44,816 nt of DNA from Ilumatobacteraceae bacterium (GCA_013213745.1 JABSQH010000020.1:30772-75587), one strand, 5' to 3'. Positions 15,466-25,454 are shown, counted from the stretch's first letter. Notes: a model not told the origin generated them from the letters alone. Program-made: numbers and translations.

Positions 15466-16362
15466 CTACATGTCGAGGCCGATGTCGAGGATCGGCGCCG
15501 AGTGCGTCAACTCGCCGACGGCGATGTAGTCGACTCCCGTGGCGCCGACGCCGCGGGCGGTGTCGAGCGTGAGGCCGCCGCTCGCCTCGAGCGCCACCCC
15601 TGGGCGCAGCTCGTTGCGTACTGCGACGGCGCGGCGCATCTCATCGATGGAGAAGTTGTCGATCAGCACTTCGTCGGCCCCTGCCTCGATCGCCTCGACG
15701 AGCCCATCGATGTCGTCGACTTCGATCTCGACCGACACGCTGCCCGCCAGCCCGCGGACCCGTCGAAAGGCGTCCCCCACCGAGCCGGCGGCGGCGATGT
15801 GATTGTCCTTGACGAGCGCGGCGTCGGACAATCCCATGCGGTGATTGACGCCGCCGCCGCAGCGGACCGCGTACTTTTCCAAGGCTCGCAGCCCCGGCGT
15901 GGTCTTGCGGGTGTCGCGCACCTGCGCGCGTGTGCCGGCGAGGGCGTCGACCCAGCGTGCAGTGAGCGTGGCCACGCCGGAGAGGTGACAGAGCAGGTTC
16001 AACGCCGTGCGCTCGCTGGTGAGCAGGCCGCGCGTGGGCGCATCCGCCCGAGCGAGTTCGACTCCGGCATCGACGGCGGCGCCATCGGCGACGACGAGTT
16101 CGACCGATGCATCGGCGCCACACACCATCTCGATCACCGCTGCCGCGATCGGCAGTCCCGCAATCGTGCCAGGACGACGGGTGACGAAGCGTCCCCGGCC
16201 CAGATGGTCCGGATCGACCGTCGCCGCCGACGTGATGTCGGTGCCGTCACCCAAGTCCTCGCGCAGCGCGAGGGCAACCAACGCCTCTACACCGTCCGGA
16301 TCGAGCCCGCTTGCCGACAGCTGTGACCGACGGGCCTCGGGGAGCGGTGAGAGATCGTCCAA
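15466..16362 (-). CDS. nadC: nicotinate-nucleotide diphosphorylase (carboxylating)
   Basis: Quinolinate phosphoribosyltransferase, the third step of de novo NAD synthesis. 298 residues with LREDLGDGTDITSAATV, LNLLCHLSGVATLT, VRDTRKTTPGLRALEKYAV, GGGVNHRMGLSDAALVKDNH and SVSVEIEVDDIDGLVEAI, and ALEASGGLTLDTA near the end; all are hallmark blocks. There is no ATG; TTG at 16362 follows AGGG by about 8 bases and starts just after the DUF3179 gene ends. Last gene of the nadA-nadB-DUF3179-nadC set. Confidence 0.92.
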   Translation of the reverse strand: MDDLSPLPEARRSQLSASGLDPDGVEALVALALREDLGDGTDITSAATVDPDHLGRGRFVTRRPGTIAGLPIAAAVIEMVCGADASVELVVADGAAVDAGVELARADAPTRGLLTSERTALNLLCHLSGVATLTARWVDALAGTRAQVRDTRKTTPGLRALEKYAVRCGGGVNHRMGLSDAALVKDNHIAAAGSVGDAFRRVRGLAGSVSVEIEVDDIDGLVEAIEAGADEVLIDNFSIDEMRRAVAVRNELRPGVALEASGGLTLDTARGVGATGVDYIAVGELTHSAPILDIGLDM

Positions 16363-16372
16363 GCGTCCAACC

Positions 16373-17626
16373 CTATGGCTCGACGACAAAAAGTGCCGGC
16401 GTGACGCGAAACGCAGCCCAGGAGAACCAGAAGGTGTCGACGTGATCGACGCGCTCGAGCTGCACCCCGGTGAGCGGGCCGGCCGTCGCCTGTCCGAAGA
16501 TGTTCCACTCCGATCCGGTGGCCGTGTCGACGATGCCGTCGGGTCCGGCTGCAAACTCGACGCGTGCGCCATCGATCTCGGCGATGAACACGCCGGTCGC
16601 GCCGACGTCGGCACCGGCGGCGATGTCGGCAGCATCCAGAGCAGACGCGGTCCCTGGCCGATGCCACACGGTGAGCGGACGGCCGCCCAGGTCGAGCGCG
16701 ATGACCCCGTCTCGTGCGACGTCGGCAGTGCGAACGGCAATCGACTGACCGTCGAGCTCGATCCCGACGACACGATCGAAAGGTGGCAGCGTCCCGTCGG
16801 GCTCTCCGGTGAAGAAGCCCGCCAGCGGCCGATCACGAGAGTCGTATGCGCCGTACGGGTTCCGGCCGTATGGCCGTGGGTTCTCGGTGTCGCGCTGCAA
16901 CACGAGCGCGTCCGGGTGCGCCGCGATGGCGTCGGCCCACGACGCCGTCGACGCTGGGATCGGCCTGAGCGTTTGCTCGACACGGTCGCCGACGACGGCC
17001 CGGCCGTCGAATTGGGTCCACAGCGACTCGCTCTGGCGGTCGTAAAGGACGAGATTCGCCTGGTACAGCGATCCCGAGGTACCAAAGTCGACGACGTCGC
17101 CGTCCACCGTCCGCTCGTACACGATTCCTGAGTTGCAGAGCGGGCAGTACGTCGCCACCACGGGGACACCATCGACGACGTCGTTGACGACTTCGTGCCA
17201 CGTCATCACTTGCAGGGGGTAAATGTGCACGGCGGAGCCGACGGTCACCACCATCACGGGCTCGTTGGGCTCGATCCAGTCGGTGGCGGCCGGGCTGTCG
17301 AAGCGGGGCCGGTCGATCGGCGGGATCCCGTCGGGCGGTGGGCCGCCCGACACGATCCGTTCACGGTCGACCAGCGCGCGCGGGAATCGGTCGGCGTCGA
17401 GATGTCGCGGTGGCATCGCCGAGTTCGGTACGGGGCGTGGTGCACGCGCCAGCCGCTCGATCGTGCGCGTGATCGAGTCCGGATACTCCTCGATGATCGA
17501 GGTTGTGGTCACCTGAGGCGCGCCCGGTTCAGGTGCGCTGTCGCTCGCCGATTGTGTACCGGGCGAACACGCCGTGAGGCACACCACTGCAACGATCAAC
17601 CACCGTTGCGCCACGACCGCGCTCAT
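16373..17626 (-). CDS. DUF3179 domain lipoprotein in the NAD operon
   Basis: Predicted lipoprotein of 417 residues. The N-terminus MSAVVAQRWLIVAVVCLTAC ends in a lipobox LTAC. The DUF3179 body includes VMVVTVGSAVHIYPLQVMTW, HEVVNDVVDGVPVVATYCPL and CNSGIVYERTV (a CPLCNS pair of cysteines), then FGTSGSLYQANLVLYDRQSE, SLWTQFDGRAVVG and WNIFGQATAGPLTG. The function of DUF3179 is not established. The ATG overlaps the nadB stop as ATGA and the gene ends 10 bp before nadC, so it is embedded in the NAD operon. An upstream frame extension to 17701 is antisense-like and was not used. Confidence 0.85.
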   Translation of the reverse strand: MSAVVAQRWLIVAVVCLTACSPGTQSASDSAPEPGAPQVTTTSIIEEYPDSITRTIERLARAPRPVPNSAMPPRHLDADRFPRALVDRERIVSGGPPPDGIPPIDRPRFDSPAATDWIEPNEPVMVVTVGSAVHIYPLQVMTWHEVVNDVVDGVPVVATYCPLCNSGIVYERTVDGDVVDFGTSGSLYQANLVLYDRQSESLWTQFDGRAVVGDRVEQTLRPIPASTASWADAIAAHPDALVLQRDTENPRPYGRNPYGAYDSRDRPLAGFFTGEPDGTLPPFDRVVGIELDGQSIAVRTADVARDGVIALDLGGRPLTVWHRPGTASALDAADIAAGADVGATGVFIAEIDGARVEFAAGPDGIVDTATGSEWNIFGQATAGPLTGVQLERVDHVDTFWFSWAAFRVTPALFVVEP

Positions 17627-19296
17627 CACCCGACCGGGCCACTGGGGTGCACATCGATTCCTCCCACTGCGTCTAGTGACACATCGAGATGACGTCTCCA
17701 TTCATCTGATGGCAACGGGTGGTCGGTGCGGCGGTGACAACCACGGCTCTCGGCGCGGGCCAGCGCTGCAGTGACAACCGCCGTCGCGACGGTCAACAAG
17801 TTGGTCCCTTCCCACGTCCGCCGAGACGGCGGCACTACCGCATCGTCGCTCGTGAGGGCGTGCGTGAGCGCTCCGAGGGCACCACTGGCAGCGGCGAGGG
17901 AGTGGGCGCTGCGGAGCACGCCGACGTGTCGAGACATCACGGCGCGGACCTCGCGCGTCCGTGCCGGATCGAGCAACGGCGCCTGCTCAGCCGGCAGGTC
18001 CAGATCAGGGGCGATTCGATCCGGTAGCTCCCAGGCGAGGTCGCGGCCGACGCGAGTTCCGGCCACGACCGACTCGGTGAGGCTGTTCGAGGCCAGCCGG
18101 TTGGCTCCGTGGACCCCGGTGGCCGAGACTTCGCCGACCGCATAGCAGCCCGCAAGAGCGGTGCGTCCCGACAGATCAGCGCGAACTCCGCCGCACGCGT
18201 AGTGCGCGGCGGGCGCGACCGGGATGCGGTCGACTGCCGGGTCGAGCCCAATCTCCTGACAGGCTTCGGTAATCGCCGGAAACCGGTCGTGGAATCGTGT
18301 CCCCATATGCGTGGCGTCGAGGAACACGTGGTCATCGACACCACCCGGTGCCGCGGCCATGCGTTGGGAGATCGCGGCAGCAACGACGTCGCGTGGTGCC
18401 AGGTCTTCCTGGTCGTGCACTCCGACCATCACACGCTCGTCGGCCCCGTCGTACAGGATCGCCCCCTCGCCGCGCACGGCTTCGGACACCAGCGCCTGCT
18501 GCCCGCGGACATCGGGGCCGCGCCACAACACCGTCGGGTGGAATTGGATGAACTCGACGTCGCGCGCCGGCAGCCCGGCACGCAATGCCATCGCCACGCC
18601 GTCGCCGGTCACGGCCGGCGGATTCGACGTCGACGCATACACCTGCCCATATCCGCCTGATGCCAGTACCACGGCGCGCGCCGTGATCGTCCCGACCGAC
18701 TCGACCTGACCGGCTTCGTCGAGCCGCCCGATCACCACCCCGGCGACCTGACGCGTGCCGTCGGGCGCAGTTCCCAGGAGGAGGTCGAGGGCGAAGGCGT
18801 GGCTCATCACCTCAACGCCAGCGCCGAGTGCGCCTTCGTCGAGGGTGCGTTGCACCTCGGCCCCGGACCGATCGCCGCCGGAGTGCACGATGCGGTGGTG
18901 GCTGTGCCCGCCCTCACGGGTGAGAGCGATGCCCGCGGCTCCCTCCGCCGGCGGGTCGAAGGCCGCGCCGAGGCGCATCAGGTAGCGGATCGACGTCGGC
19001 GCATCGGCCACGAGCTCGCGCACCGCCGCTTCGTCGCACAAACCCGCACCCGCCGCAATGGTGTCGGCCACGTGATCATCGATCGTGTCGGTCGGGTCAA
19101 GCACGGCGGCGAGCCCGCCTTGGGCCCACTGTGTCGAGCCGGCCGACAACACGTCCTTGGTCACGATCAACACCCGTCGCACCGGGCGAGCGGCGAGGGC
19201 CGCGGAGAGTCCTGCCGCTCCCGAACCGAGCACGACGACATCGACGTCGTCGCTCCACGTCGGAGCCGGCGCCGCCAATCGGTGGGGAAGGCTCAT
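17626..19296 (-). CDS. nadB: L-aspartate oxidase
   Basis: FAD enzyme oxidising aspartate to iminoaspartate, the first step of de novo NAD synthesis. 556 residues. Dinucleotide-binding VDVVVLGSGAAGLSAALAAR, TQWAQGGLAAVLDPTD, TREGGHSHHRIVHSGGDRSG, VEFIQFHPTVLW, HYACGGVRADLSGRTALAG and GVHGANRLASNSLTESVV match the L-aspartate oxidase/succinate dehydrogenase flavoprotein family, with the NadB-specific substrate Arg region. It starts 22 bp after nadA and overlaps the next gene by 1 bp plus. Confidence 0.94.
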   Translation of the reverse strand: MSLPHRLAAPAPTWSDDVDVVVLGSGAAGLSAALAARPVRRVLIVTKDVLSAGSTQWAQGGLAAVLDPTDTIDDHVADTIAAGAGLCDEAAVRELVADAPTSIRYLMRLGAAFDPPAEGAAGIALTREGGHSHHRIVHSGGDRSGAEVQRTLDEGALGAGVEVMSHAFALDLLLGTAPDGTRQVAGVVIGRLDEAGQVESVGTITARAVVLASGGYGQVYASTSNPPAVTGDGVAMALRAGLPARDVEFIQFHPTVLWRGPDVRGQQALVSEAVRGEGAILYDGADERVMVGVHDQEDLAPRDVVAAAISQRMAAAPGGVDDHVFLDATHMGTRFHDRFPAITEACQEIGLDPAVDRIPVAPAAHYACGGVRADLSGRTALAGCYAVGEVSATGVHGANRLASNSLTESVVAGTRVGRDLAWELPDRIAPDLDLPAEQAPLLDPARTREVRAVMSRHVGVLRSAHSLAAASGALGALTHALTSDDAVVPPSRRTWEGTNLLTVATAVVTAALARAESRGCHRRTDHPLPSDEWRRHLDVSLDAVGGIDVHPSGPVG

Positions 19297-19318
19297 CGAT
19301 ACCGCGCGTGGGCGCCGG

Positions 19319-20356
19319 TCACTCGGCGGTCGCCGACGGCGAGCCGAGCTCGATCATCCGCTCGACCGATGCCCGTGCTGCCGCTGCGATGTCGTCGGGG
19401 ACCGTGACCTCGTCAACTCCGTCGCGCAACGACCGCAGCAACTTCGCCGGGGTGATCATTTTCATGTACTTGCACACCGCAGCACGGTTGACCGGCTCGA
19501 ACGACGTGTTCGGATTGATCTTCTCGAGCTGGTGCAGCATGCCGGTCTCGGTCGCCACCAGAACGCGCTCAGCAGTGGTCTCCCGAGCGGCGTCGATCAT
19601 CCCTCCCGTCGACAGGATCTTGGTCTGCGTGTCGGGCACGACGCCGGCGCCGACGAGGTAGAGCGCGCTGGTTGCGCACCCACACTCTGGATGGATGAAC
19701 AGCTCGGCGTCCGGTTCGGCTTCGACGCGATCGCGCAGATCGGCGCCATTGATCCCCGCATGGACGTGGCACTCCCCCATCCAGATGTGCATGTTCTCCC
19801 GGCCGGTGATCCGCTGGACGTGAGCACCGAGGAATTGATCGGGACAGAACAACACCTCGGTATCGGCGGGAATCGACTCGACGACCTCGACGGCGTTCGA
19901 CGACGTGCAACAGATGTCGGTCTCGGCCTTCACCGCCGCAGTCGTGTTGACGTAACTCACGACGACCGCGCCCGGATGCTCGGTCTTCCAGGCTCGCAAC
20001 TGGTCGGCGGTGATCGTCTCGGCGAGGCTGCACCCGGCGGCGGCATCTGGGATCAACACGGTCTTGTCCGGGCTGAGGATCTTGGCCGACTCAGCCATGA
20101 AGTGCACCCCGCAGAACACGATCGTCGACGCCTCGACCTGCGCCGCGACCCGGGACAATCCGAGCGAGTCACCGGTGTGGTGCGCGATGTCTTGGATCTC
20201 GGGAACCTGATAGTTGTGGGCGAGGATCACAGCGTCGCGCTCGCGCGCCAGCTCGAGTACTTGTTCGCGCCAATCGGTGGGCAGCAACTCGACGCCGGTC
20301 TCGCTCACCGCATCGGTCGGTGTCACGGTCACGGTGTCAGCGTACGGGATGGTCAC
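19319..20356 (-). CDS. nadA: quinolinate synthase
   Basis: [4Fe-4S] enzyme condensing iminoaspartate with dihydroxyacetone phosphate to quinolinate. 345 residues. Three cluster cysteines are visible in [28 protein letters not shown] and HPECGC, with [20 protein letters not shown] near the start and [12 protein letters not shown] later. The frame is open far upstream, but GTG at 20356 gives the usual start VTIPYADTV. First gene of the NAD operon; the RidA-like gene's assigned start lies on the other strand inside its first codons. Confidence 0.93.
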   Translation of the reverse strand: MTIPYADTVTVTPTDAVSETGVELLPTDWREQVLELARERDAVILAHNYQVPEIQDIAHHTGDSLGLSRVAAQVEASTIVFCGVHFMAESAKILSPDKTVLIPDAAAGCSLAETITADQLRAWKTEHPGAVVVSYVNTTAAVKAETDICCTSSNAVEVVESIPADTEVLFCPDQFLGAHVQRITGRENMHIWMGECHVHAGINGADLRDRVEAEPDAELFIHPECGCATSALYLVGAGVVPDTQTKILSTGGMIDAARETTAERVLVATETGMLHQLEKINPNTSFEPVNRAAVCKYMKMITPAKLLRSLRDGVDEVTVPDDIAAAARASVERMIELGSPSATAE

Positions 20357-20802
20357 CGGCGAGCGATGCTCGGATCGCGCATGACAGGCTGCCGGCCACG
20401 AACGCCGATGAGCAGGCCGCCGGCCTGGCCCCAACGCCCGGCTACCGATACGCCGATGTCGTGGGCGACCAACTCTTCGTCGCCGGCCAGGTCCCGCTCG
20501 TCGAGGTGCGCGGGTTCGGCCTCGCCGACGTCCGCCAACTGACCGTGCATGTCGTGGGACCGCACCAACATCTCCTCGATGCGTGGGCGGCGGTGAACGA
20601 GTGGTTCGACGGCAACGTTTCGCCGGCGACGCTGCTTGGTGTGCACCTGCTGGGGTATCCCGAACAGCTGGTGGAGATCGACGCAATGATCGTTCGCACG
20701 GACGCGCGGCCGGCGTACTACCGCAGCTCAGCCGTTCGCCAGCGAGGCGCCGATCGTTCTCGCCGCGCCGACCACCGCCCGTCCGAAGCGTTGACCTGGT
20801 GA
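20320..20802 (+). CDS. RidA/YjgF-family-like protein, apparently shortened internally
   Basis: RidA-fold protein; RidA enzymes hydrolyse reactive enamine/imine intermediates. [20 protein letters not shown], then [20 protein letters not shown] and [16 protein letters not shown] fit the family. Between GQVPL and [12 protein letters not shown] about 30 expected residues seem absent (junction near 20498), and the Arg of the RidA active site is not present. The start is unclear: GTG at 20320 is the only standard one, and it overlaps nadA on the other strand. The last 25 residues are antisense to the IclR gene's end, as if the original stop was lost. It may be non-functional. Confidence 0.5.
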   Translation: MSRSRCQRTGWSPASDARIAHDRLPATNADEQAAGLAPTPGYRYADVVGDQLFVAGQVPLVEVRGFGLADVRQLTVHVVGPHQHLLDAWAAVNEWFDGNVSPATLLGVHLLGYPEQLVEIDAMIVRTDARPAYYRSSAVRQRGADRSRRADHRPSEALTW

Positions 20803-21378
20803 CGTCGACAGACGGTCGATCGGCCCGCTCACCGACAATGCTGCGACGATCTCGTCGCCGCCATTCAGGATCGGTGCGCTCACCGAGGCCACGCCCGGCT
20901 CGCGCTCGCCGACGCTCTCGACCCACCCATCGAGGGTTCGTTCGCCGGCGAGCACCCGGCCTGCGGACCCGCGATCGAGCGGCAGGACCGTCCCCTCGGG
21001 GAGAATCCAGCGCAGTCCGTGGGTCGATTCGAGCGAATGGACACACCGCCGGCGGTCGCCCTGCCGGACGAACAGCTGCACGCCTTCGCCAGTCTCGTCG
21101 CGCAGCGCCGCCATCGGAGCCGCTGCCAGATCGGCCAACGGGAATCGGCGCGCAGCTGCTCGACCGAGCGAGTCGAGATGCGGTCCCAAGTCGTAGCGTC
21201 CGAGCCCGTCGCGACGCAGCAGACCGTGGGCCTCGAGCGCGGCGGCGAGACGATGCGCGGTGGCCCTGGGCAACCCGGTCGAGGCGCACAACGCGGACAG
21301 CGTCACTGGTTCGAGGGCGACTGCGTCGAGCACGGCGACCGCCTTGTCGAGTACCCCGACCTCCGATACGCTGTCCAT
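20728..21378 (-). CDS. IclR-family regulator, probable leuCD regulator (LtbR/NdgR-like)
   Basis: Predicted DNA-binding regulator of 216 residues. N-terminal winged helix ([40 protein letters not shown]) and an IclR effector domain ([39 protein letters not shown]). It is divergent from leuCD, exactly the arrangement known for LtbR (Corynebacterium) and NdgR (Streptomyces), which control leuCD. A 17-bp palindrome lies between the two starts. ATG at 21378 is preferred; TATAGT at 21393-21388 could be its -10, overlapping the palindrome and suggesting autoregulation. Confidence 0.85.
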   Translation of the reverse strand: MDSVSEVGVLDKAVAVLDAVALEPVTLSALCASTGLPRATAHRLAAALEAHGLLRRDGLGRYDLGPHLDSLGRAAARRFPLADLAAAPMAALRDETGEGVQLFVRQGDRRRCVHSLESTHGLRWILPEGTVLPLDRGSAGRVLAGERTLDGWVESVGEREPGVASVSAPILNGGDEIVAALSVSGPIDRLSTSPGQRFGRAVVGAARTIGASLANG

Positions 21379-21392
21379 ATCGCAAGAACTAT

Positions 21393-21409
21393 ATCCCACA
21401 TTGTGGGAT
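21393..21409. promoter_or_regulatory. 17-bp palindromic operator between iclR and leuC
   Basis: ATCCCACATTGTGGGAT is a perfect inverted repeat around a single central base. It lies 15 bp from the IclR start and 24 bp before leuC. It is the obvious candidate site for the adjacent IclR protein and could control both directions. Confidence 0.7.
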
Positions 21410-21433
21410 TCACGCCATCTCCTGGGAGGTCAC

Positions 21434-22855
21434 GTGGGCCAAACGCTCGCCGAGAAGATCTGGAACAGCCATGTGGTGCACTCCGCACCAGGTGAACCCG
21501 ATCTGCTGTACATCGATCTCCACCTCGTCCACGAGGTGACCAGCCCGCAGGCCTTCGAGGGCCTGCGCATCAGCGGCCGCACCGTACGCCGACCCGACCT
21601 CACCGTCGCCACCGAAGACCACAACGTTCCCACCGAGCGGATCGACGAACCAATTGCCGACGAGGTGTCGGCCAAGCAGGTCGACACGCTGCGCGAGAAC
21701 GTCGAGGCGCACGGCATCGAGCACTTTCCGATGGGTCACCCGGGCCAGGGCATCGTGCACGTGATCGGTCCGGAGCAAGGTCGCACCCTGCCCGGCATGA
21801 CCATCGTGTGCGGGGACTCACACACCGCCACCCACGGCGCGTTTGGGGCGCTCGCGTTTGGCATCGGTACCAGCGAGGTCGAACACGTTCTCGCGACACA
21901 AACGCTTCCCCAACAACGACCCAAGTGGATGTCGGTCACCGTCGACGGCGAGTTGCGACCGGGCGTGACGGCCAAAGACGTGATCCTGGCGATCCTCGGC
22001 GAGCTCGGCACGACCGGTGGCATCGGCCACGTCATCGAGTACCGCGGATCGGCGATCCGCTCATTGTCGATGGAAGGCCGGATGACGGTCTGCAACATGT
22101 CGATCGAAGCAGGTGCGAAAGCTGGACTGATCGCGCCCGACGACACCACGTTCGAGTACCTGCAGGCTCGGCCGAACGCTCCGACCGGGGAACACTGGGA
22201 CGCCGCGGTCGACCACTGGCGCACGCTCTACAGCGACGATGACGCCGAGTTCGACGCAGAAGTCGTGATCGATGCCGCTGCGATCACGCATCACGTCACG
22301 TGGGGCACCAACCCAGGTCAGGTGCTGCCGATCCACCACGACGTGCCGCATCCCGACTCCTTCGACACGCCGGCGGCCCAAGACGCGGCGCGGCGGGCAC
22401 TCGAGTACATGGAGCTCGATCCAGGAATGCCCCTCCGAGACGTGGCCATCGACACGGTGTTCATCGGCTCGTGCACCAACAGCCGCATCGAGGACCTGCG
22501 CGCTGCGGCTGACGTGCTGCGGGGACGCACGGTCGCCGTTGACCGAGCGATGGTGGTGCCCGGCAGCCACGCGGTGAAGGCCCAGGCCATCGAGGAAGGG
22601 CTGCACGATGTGTTCATCGCAGCAGGTGCCGACTGGCGCGAGCCCGGATGCTCGATGTGCCTGGCGATGAACCCCGACAAACTCGAACCGGGCGAGCGCG
22701 CTGCGAGCACGTCGAACCGCAACTTCGAGGGACGCCAGGGCCGCGGAGGCCGCACCCATCTGGTGTCGCCGGCAGTCGCCGCAGCGACCGCCGTGGCGGG
22801 CACGTTGGCCACACCGGACGACCTGCCAAGCGACGACAATGGAGCCACATCATGA
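21434..22855 (+). CDS. leuC: 3-isopropylmalate dehydratase large subunit
   Basis: Aconitase-type isomerase subunit that interconverts 2- and 3-isopropylmalate and, in citramalate-pathway organisms, citramalate isomers. 473 residues. [20 protein letters not shown], and the three [4Fe-4S] cysteines in [16 protein letters not shown] and [11 protein letters not shown] are present, as is [22 protein letters not shown] at 21434 follows GGGAGGT at close spacing. Overlaps leuD by ATGA. The palindrome upstream and the divergent IclR gene suggest repression control. Confidence 0.95.
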   Translation: MGQTLAEKIWNSHVVHSAPGEPDLLYIDLHLVHEVTSPQAFEGLRISGRTVRRPDLTVATEDHNVPTERIDEPIADEVSAKQVDTLRENVEAHGIEHFPMGHPGQGIVHVIGPEQGRTLPGMTIVCGDSHTATHGAFGALAFGIGTSEVEHVLATQTLPQQRPKWMSVTVDGELRPGVTAKDVILAILGELGTTGGIGHVIEYRGSAIRSLSMEGRMTVCNMSIEAGAKAGLIAPDDTTFEYLQARPNAPTGEHWDAAVDHWRTLYSDDDAEFDAEVVIDAAAITHHVTWGTNPGQVLPIHHDVPHPDSFDTPAAQDAARRALEYMELDPGMPLRDVAIDTVFIGSCTNSRIEDLRAAADVLRGRTVAVDRAMVVPGSHAVKAQAIEEGLHDVFIAAGADWREPGCSMCLAMNPDKLEPGERAASTSNRNFEGRQGRGGRTHLVSPAVAAATAVAGTLATPDDLPSDDNGATS

Positions 22856-23433
22856 AGGCCGTGAACGTCATCACCGGAACCGGGGTGCCGTTGCGGCGCT
22901 CCGACGTCGACACCGACCAGATCATCCCGGCGCACTGGTTGAAGCGGGTCGAACGCACCGGCTTCGAAAAAGGACTGTTCTCGACCTGGCGCGACGATCG
23001 CGACTTCGTGCTCAACCAAGAGCAATACGCGGGCGCCAACATCCTCGTGGCGGGCCCGGCCTTCGGCGTCGGGTCGTCGCGCGAGCACGCCGTGTGGGCG
23101 ATCATGCAGTACGGCTTCGAAGCCGTCATCGCCCCGAGCTTCTCCGACATCTTCTACAACAACTGCACGAAGAACGGTCTCGTGCCGGTGCGCCTCGACG
23201 AGTTCGCCGTCGAACTCATCTGGGATGCCATCGAGCGAAACCCACAGGCCGAGATGCTCGTCGACCTCGAACGCTTGGTGGTCGAAGTGCCAGCCGCCAC
23301 GGTCGACGCATCATTCGAGCTCGACGCTGCCATCCAGCACCGCTTCCTCCACGGCCTCGACGACATCGGCCTCACGATGCGCCACGAGACGCACATCGAC
23401 GACTACGAGCAGGGTCGACCCGCCTGGATGTAG
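22852..23433 (+). CDS. leuD: 3-isopropylmalate dehydratase small subunit
   Basis: Swivelling-domain partner of LeuC, 193 residues. [40 protein letters not shown] and [20 protein letters not shown] are diagnostic, and the C-terminal [16 protein letters not shown] is typical. The start ATG overlaps the leuC stop, with GGAG about 7 bases upstream. Together with LeuC and LeuB it serves both leucine and citramalate-derived isoleucine. Confidence 0.95.
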   Translation: MKAVNVITGTGVPLRRSDVDTDQIIPAHWLKRVERTGFEKGLFSTWRDDRDFVLNQEQYAGANILVAGPAFGVGSSREHAVWAIMQYGFEAVIAPSFSDIFYNNCTKNGLVPVRLDEFAVELIWDAIERNPQAEMLVDLERLVVEVPAATVDASFELDAAIQHRFLHGLDDIGLTMRHETHIDDYEQGRPAWM

Positions 23434-23443
23434 GCGGGCGCGG

Positions 23444-23983
23444 TCACTTCGTACGCCGATAGATGCACTGCCCGCCGCCACTGGCGTGCAGCCTTCCACT
23501 CGGCGACCAGACTCGAGCGTTCCAACCGAACAGCCCGCCCGTCGACACCGGTGCTGAGCCGTCGGCCAGGAGCCATGGCTCGCTGGCGGTCGGCCGGTGA
23601 AACGCCACGTTCACGTCAAGGGTCGGTCCGATGAAGTTCGGCTGCAACCACGCGTGCGGCCGATTGGCCGACGGCCACTGTTGCTCGAACCCAATCGGTT
23701 TGGCGTCGAGGTTCTCCCAGACCCGGTGCGAACCGGCTGACCGACCGGTACGCCGCTCGACGACCGAGATCTCGATCGGCTCGAAGCGAGCAACCCCGAG
23801 GGAGTGGGCTGACAATGAGGCCGGCAGGAGCCCGTCGGCGACCATGGCCCCGACGGCGCGCAGCGCGAACGACGCGATGTAGCCGCCCATCGGCCCCCAG
23901 ATCTCCCAGTTGCGCGACGGCGCGGCGCGGAACCGTCCATCGTCGAGGCGTTCGATCTCCGTGTCGGCTGCGAGGTCCCCCAT
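23444..23983 (-). CDS. TesB-like acyl-CoA thioesterase with apparent internal deletions
   Basis: Double-hotdog thioesterase relative, only 179 residues where full members have about 260-280. The N-terminal hotdog is recognisable (SRNWEIWGPMGGYIASFALR, EPIEISVVERRTGRSAGSHR) and so is the end of the second (GPTLDVNVAFHRPTASEPWL, GGLFGWNARVWSPSGRLHAS). The middle, including most of the first domain's last strands and the linker, is condensed to about 30 residues, WENLDAKPIGFEQQWPSANR. The frame is intact, so a shortened protein could be made, but folding as a double hotdog is doubtful. ATG at 23983 or TTG at 23992. Confidence 0.6.
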   Translation of the reverse strand: MGDLAADTEIERLDDGRFRAAPSRNWEIWGPMGGYIASFALRAVGAMVADGLLPASLSAHSLGVARFEPIEISVVERRTGRSAGSHRVWENLDAKPIGFEQQWPSANRPHAWLQPNFIGPTLDVNVAFHRPTASEPWLLADGSAPVSTGGLFGWNARVWSPSGRLHASGGGQCIYRRTK

Positions 23984-24044
23984 CTGGGCCAACGCTGCCC
24001 GTCAACGGTGGTCGAAGGCACACGCGTTGTCGATGCCCCCGGCG

Positions 24045-25376
24045 TCAGCGGATGACGCGCACCGGCACGTCGACGTAGCCGTGGATGAACGACGAAAAGG
24101 TGCGTGTCGGAGCTGCCTGCAGCTCGACGCGCATGTTGCGCTGCAGGATCTCCTCCCACAACACCTTGATCTGTAGCTCCGCGAGCCGAGCGCCCATGCA
24201 GTAGTGAATGCCGGTTCCGAACGACAAGTGGCGGTTGGCGTTGCGGCGCCCGAGGTCGAACCGATCCGGATCGTCGAACACCGTCGCGTCGCGATTGGCC
24301 GACACGTACCACAGGAGCACCTGATCGTGCCGCTTGATGTGGCGCCCGCGGAACTCGCAGTCGGCGGTCGCCGTGCGCCGCATGTACGCCAGCGGCGTCT
24401 GCCAACGAATGATCTCATGCGGGAGGTTGTCGACGAGCGTCGGATCGGCACGCATCGCCGCGAACTGTTCGGGGAACTCGTTGAATGCGAACACGCTGCC
24501 CGACATCGTGTTGCGCGTCGTGTCGTTGCCACCGATGATCAACAACATCAGGTTGCCCACCTGCTGCAGGGGTGTCATGTGTCGGGTGGCCTCGCCGTGC
24601 GCCAACATCGAGATGAGATCGTCGCCCGGCTCGGCTCGGCGCTTCTCCCACAACACGTCGAAGTACTCGAGCATCTCCGCGAACTCGGCGCGCCGCTGCG
24701 CCGTCGACTCGACGAGCCCTCCCGGCTCGGGGATCGTCGTCGCCACGTCCGACCAGCGCAGCAGCTTGCTGCGGTCTTCGAGCGGGATGCCGAACAACGT
24801 GGCCAGCATCATCCCCGTCAACTCGACCGAGACGTGCTGCACCCAGTTGAACGTGTTTCCGACCGGCAACCCATCGAGCACGTCGCCGACCCGCTGGCGG
24901 ATGAGCGGCTCGACCAGCTTGTTCGCCGCCGGGGTGGTGGAACGCCGCACGGTGATCCGCTGGCGCTCGTGTTCGGGCGGGTCCATCGAGATGAACGATC
25001 CGATCTGGTCGATCGCCTTGGGGAGCGGGGTGCCGATCGGCGGTCCCAGCACGATGCTCGGCTCGGACGAGAACGACCGCCAGTCGGCCTCGGCCTCGCG
25101 AATCGCGTCCCAGGTGGTGATCGACCAGTACCGCCCGGCCGACGCCAACTCGTTGACGTGTACTGGGTCCTCACTGCGCAGGCGGGCGAAGTGATCGTGC
25201 CAACGGTCTTCGCGAAACAGGTGCGGATTGAACGGATTGATGTCGGCGAGCTCGAGGGCGTCGGCGTCCGGGACGCCACCGGCGAATCGCGCCTGTTCCA
25301 CCTCAGGGCTGCGCGCCGGAGCGCCGGCGAGCCATTCCGCTCGCGCTGCTTCGATGTCGGCGTCGACGTCGGTCAC
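24045..25376 (-). CDS. cytochrome P450
   Basis: Soluble bacterial P450 of 443 residues, no membrane anchor. I-helix LLIIGGNDTTRN with the acid/Thr pair (about 282-287), ExxR in HEIIRWQTPLAYMRR (about 321), and the heme loop LSFGTGIHYCMGARLAELQ (Cys about 393). The HYCMGARLAELQ and substrate region resemble the CYP125/CYP142-like steroid or fatty-acid hydroxylases, but substrate assignment is inference. GTG at 25376 follows GAGGGG. The only ferredoxin gene in the window that could donate electrons is far away at 33151. Confidence 0.92.
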   Translation of the reverse strand: MTDVDADIEAARAEWLAGAPARSPEVEQARFAGGVPDADALELADINPFNPHLFREDRWHDHFARLRSEDPVHVNELASAGRYWSITTWDAIREAEADWRSFSSEPSIVLGPPIGTPLPKAIDQIGSFISMDPPEHERQRITVRRSTTPAANKLVEPLIRQRVGDVLDGLPVGNTFNWVQHVSVELTGMMLATLFGIPLEDRSKLLRWSDVATTIPEPGGLVESTAQRRAEFAEMLEYFDVLWEKRRAEPGDDLISMLAHGEATRHMTPLQQVGNLMLLIIGGNDTTRNTMSGSVFAFNEFPEQFAAMRADPTLVDNLPHEIIRWQTPLAYMRRTATADCEFRGRHIKRHDQVLLWYVSANRDATVFDDPDRFDLGRRNANRHLSFGTGIHYCMGARLAELQIKVLWEEILQRNMRVELQAAPTRTFSSFIHGYVDVPVRVIR

Positions 25377-25454
25377 CTGAGCCCCTCTTCGATTCAAATG
25401 TTGCCACAGTGCCCGATCGTCGATCTCGCCGGACGATCTCGTCACGATGGTGAG

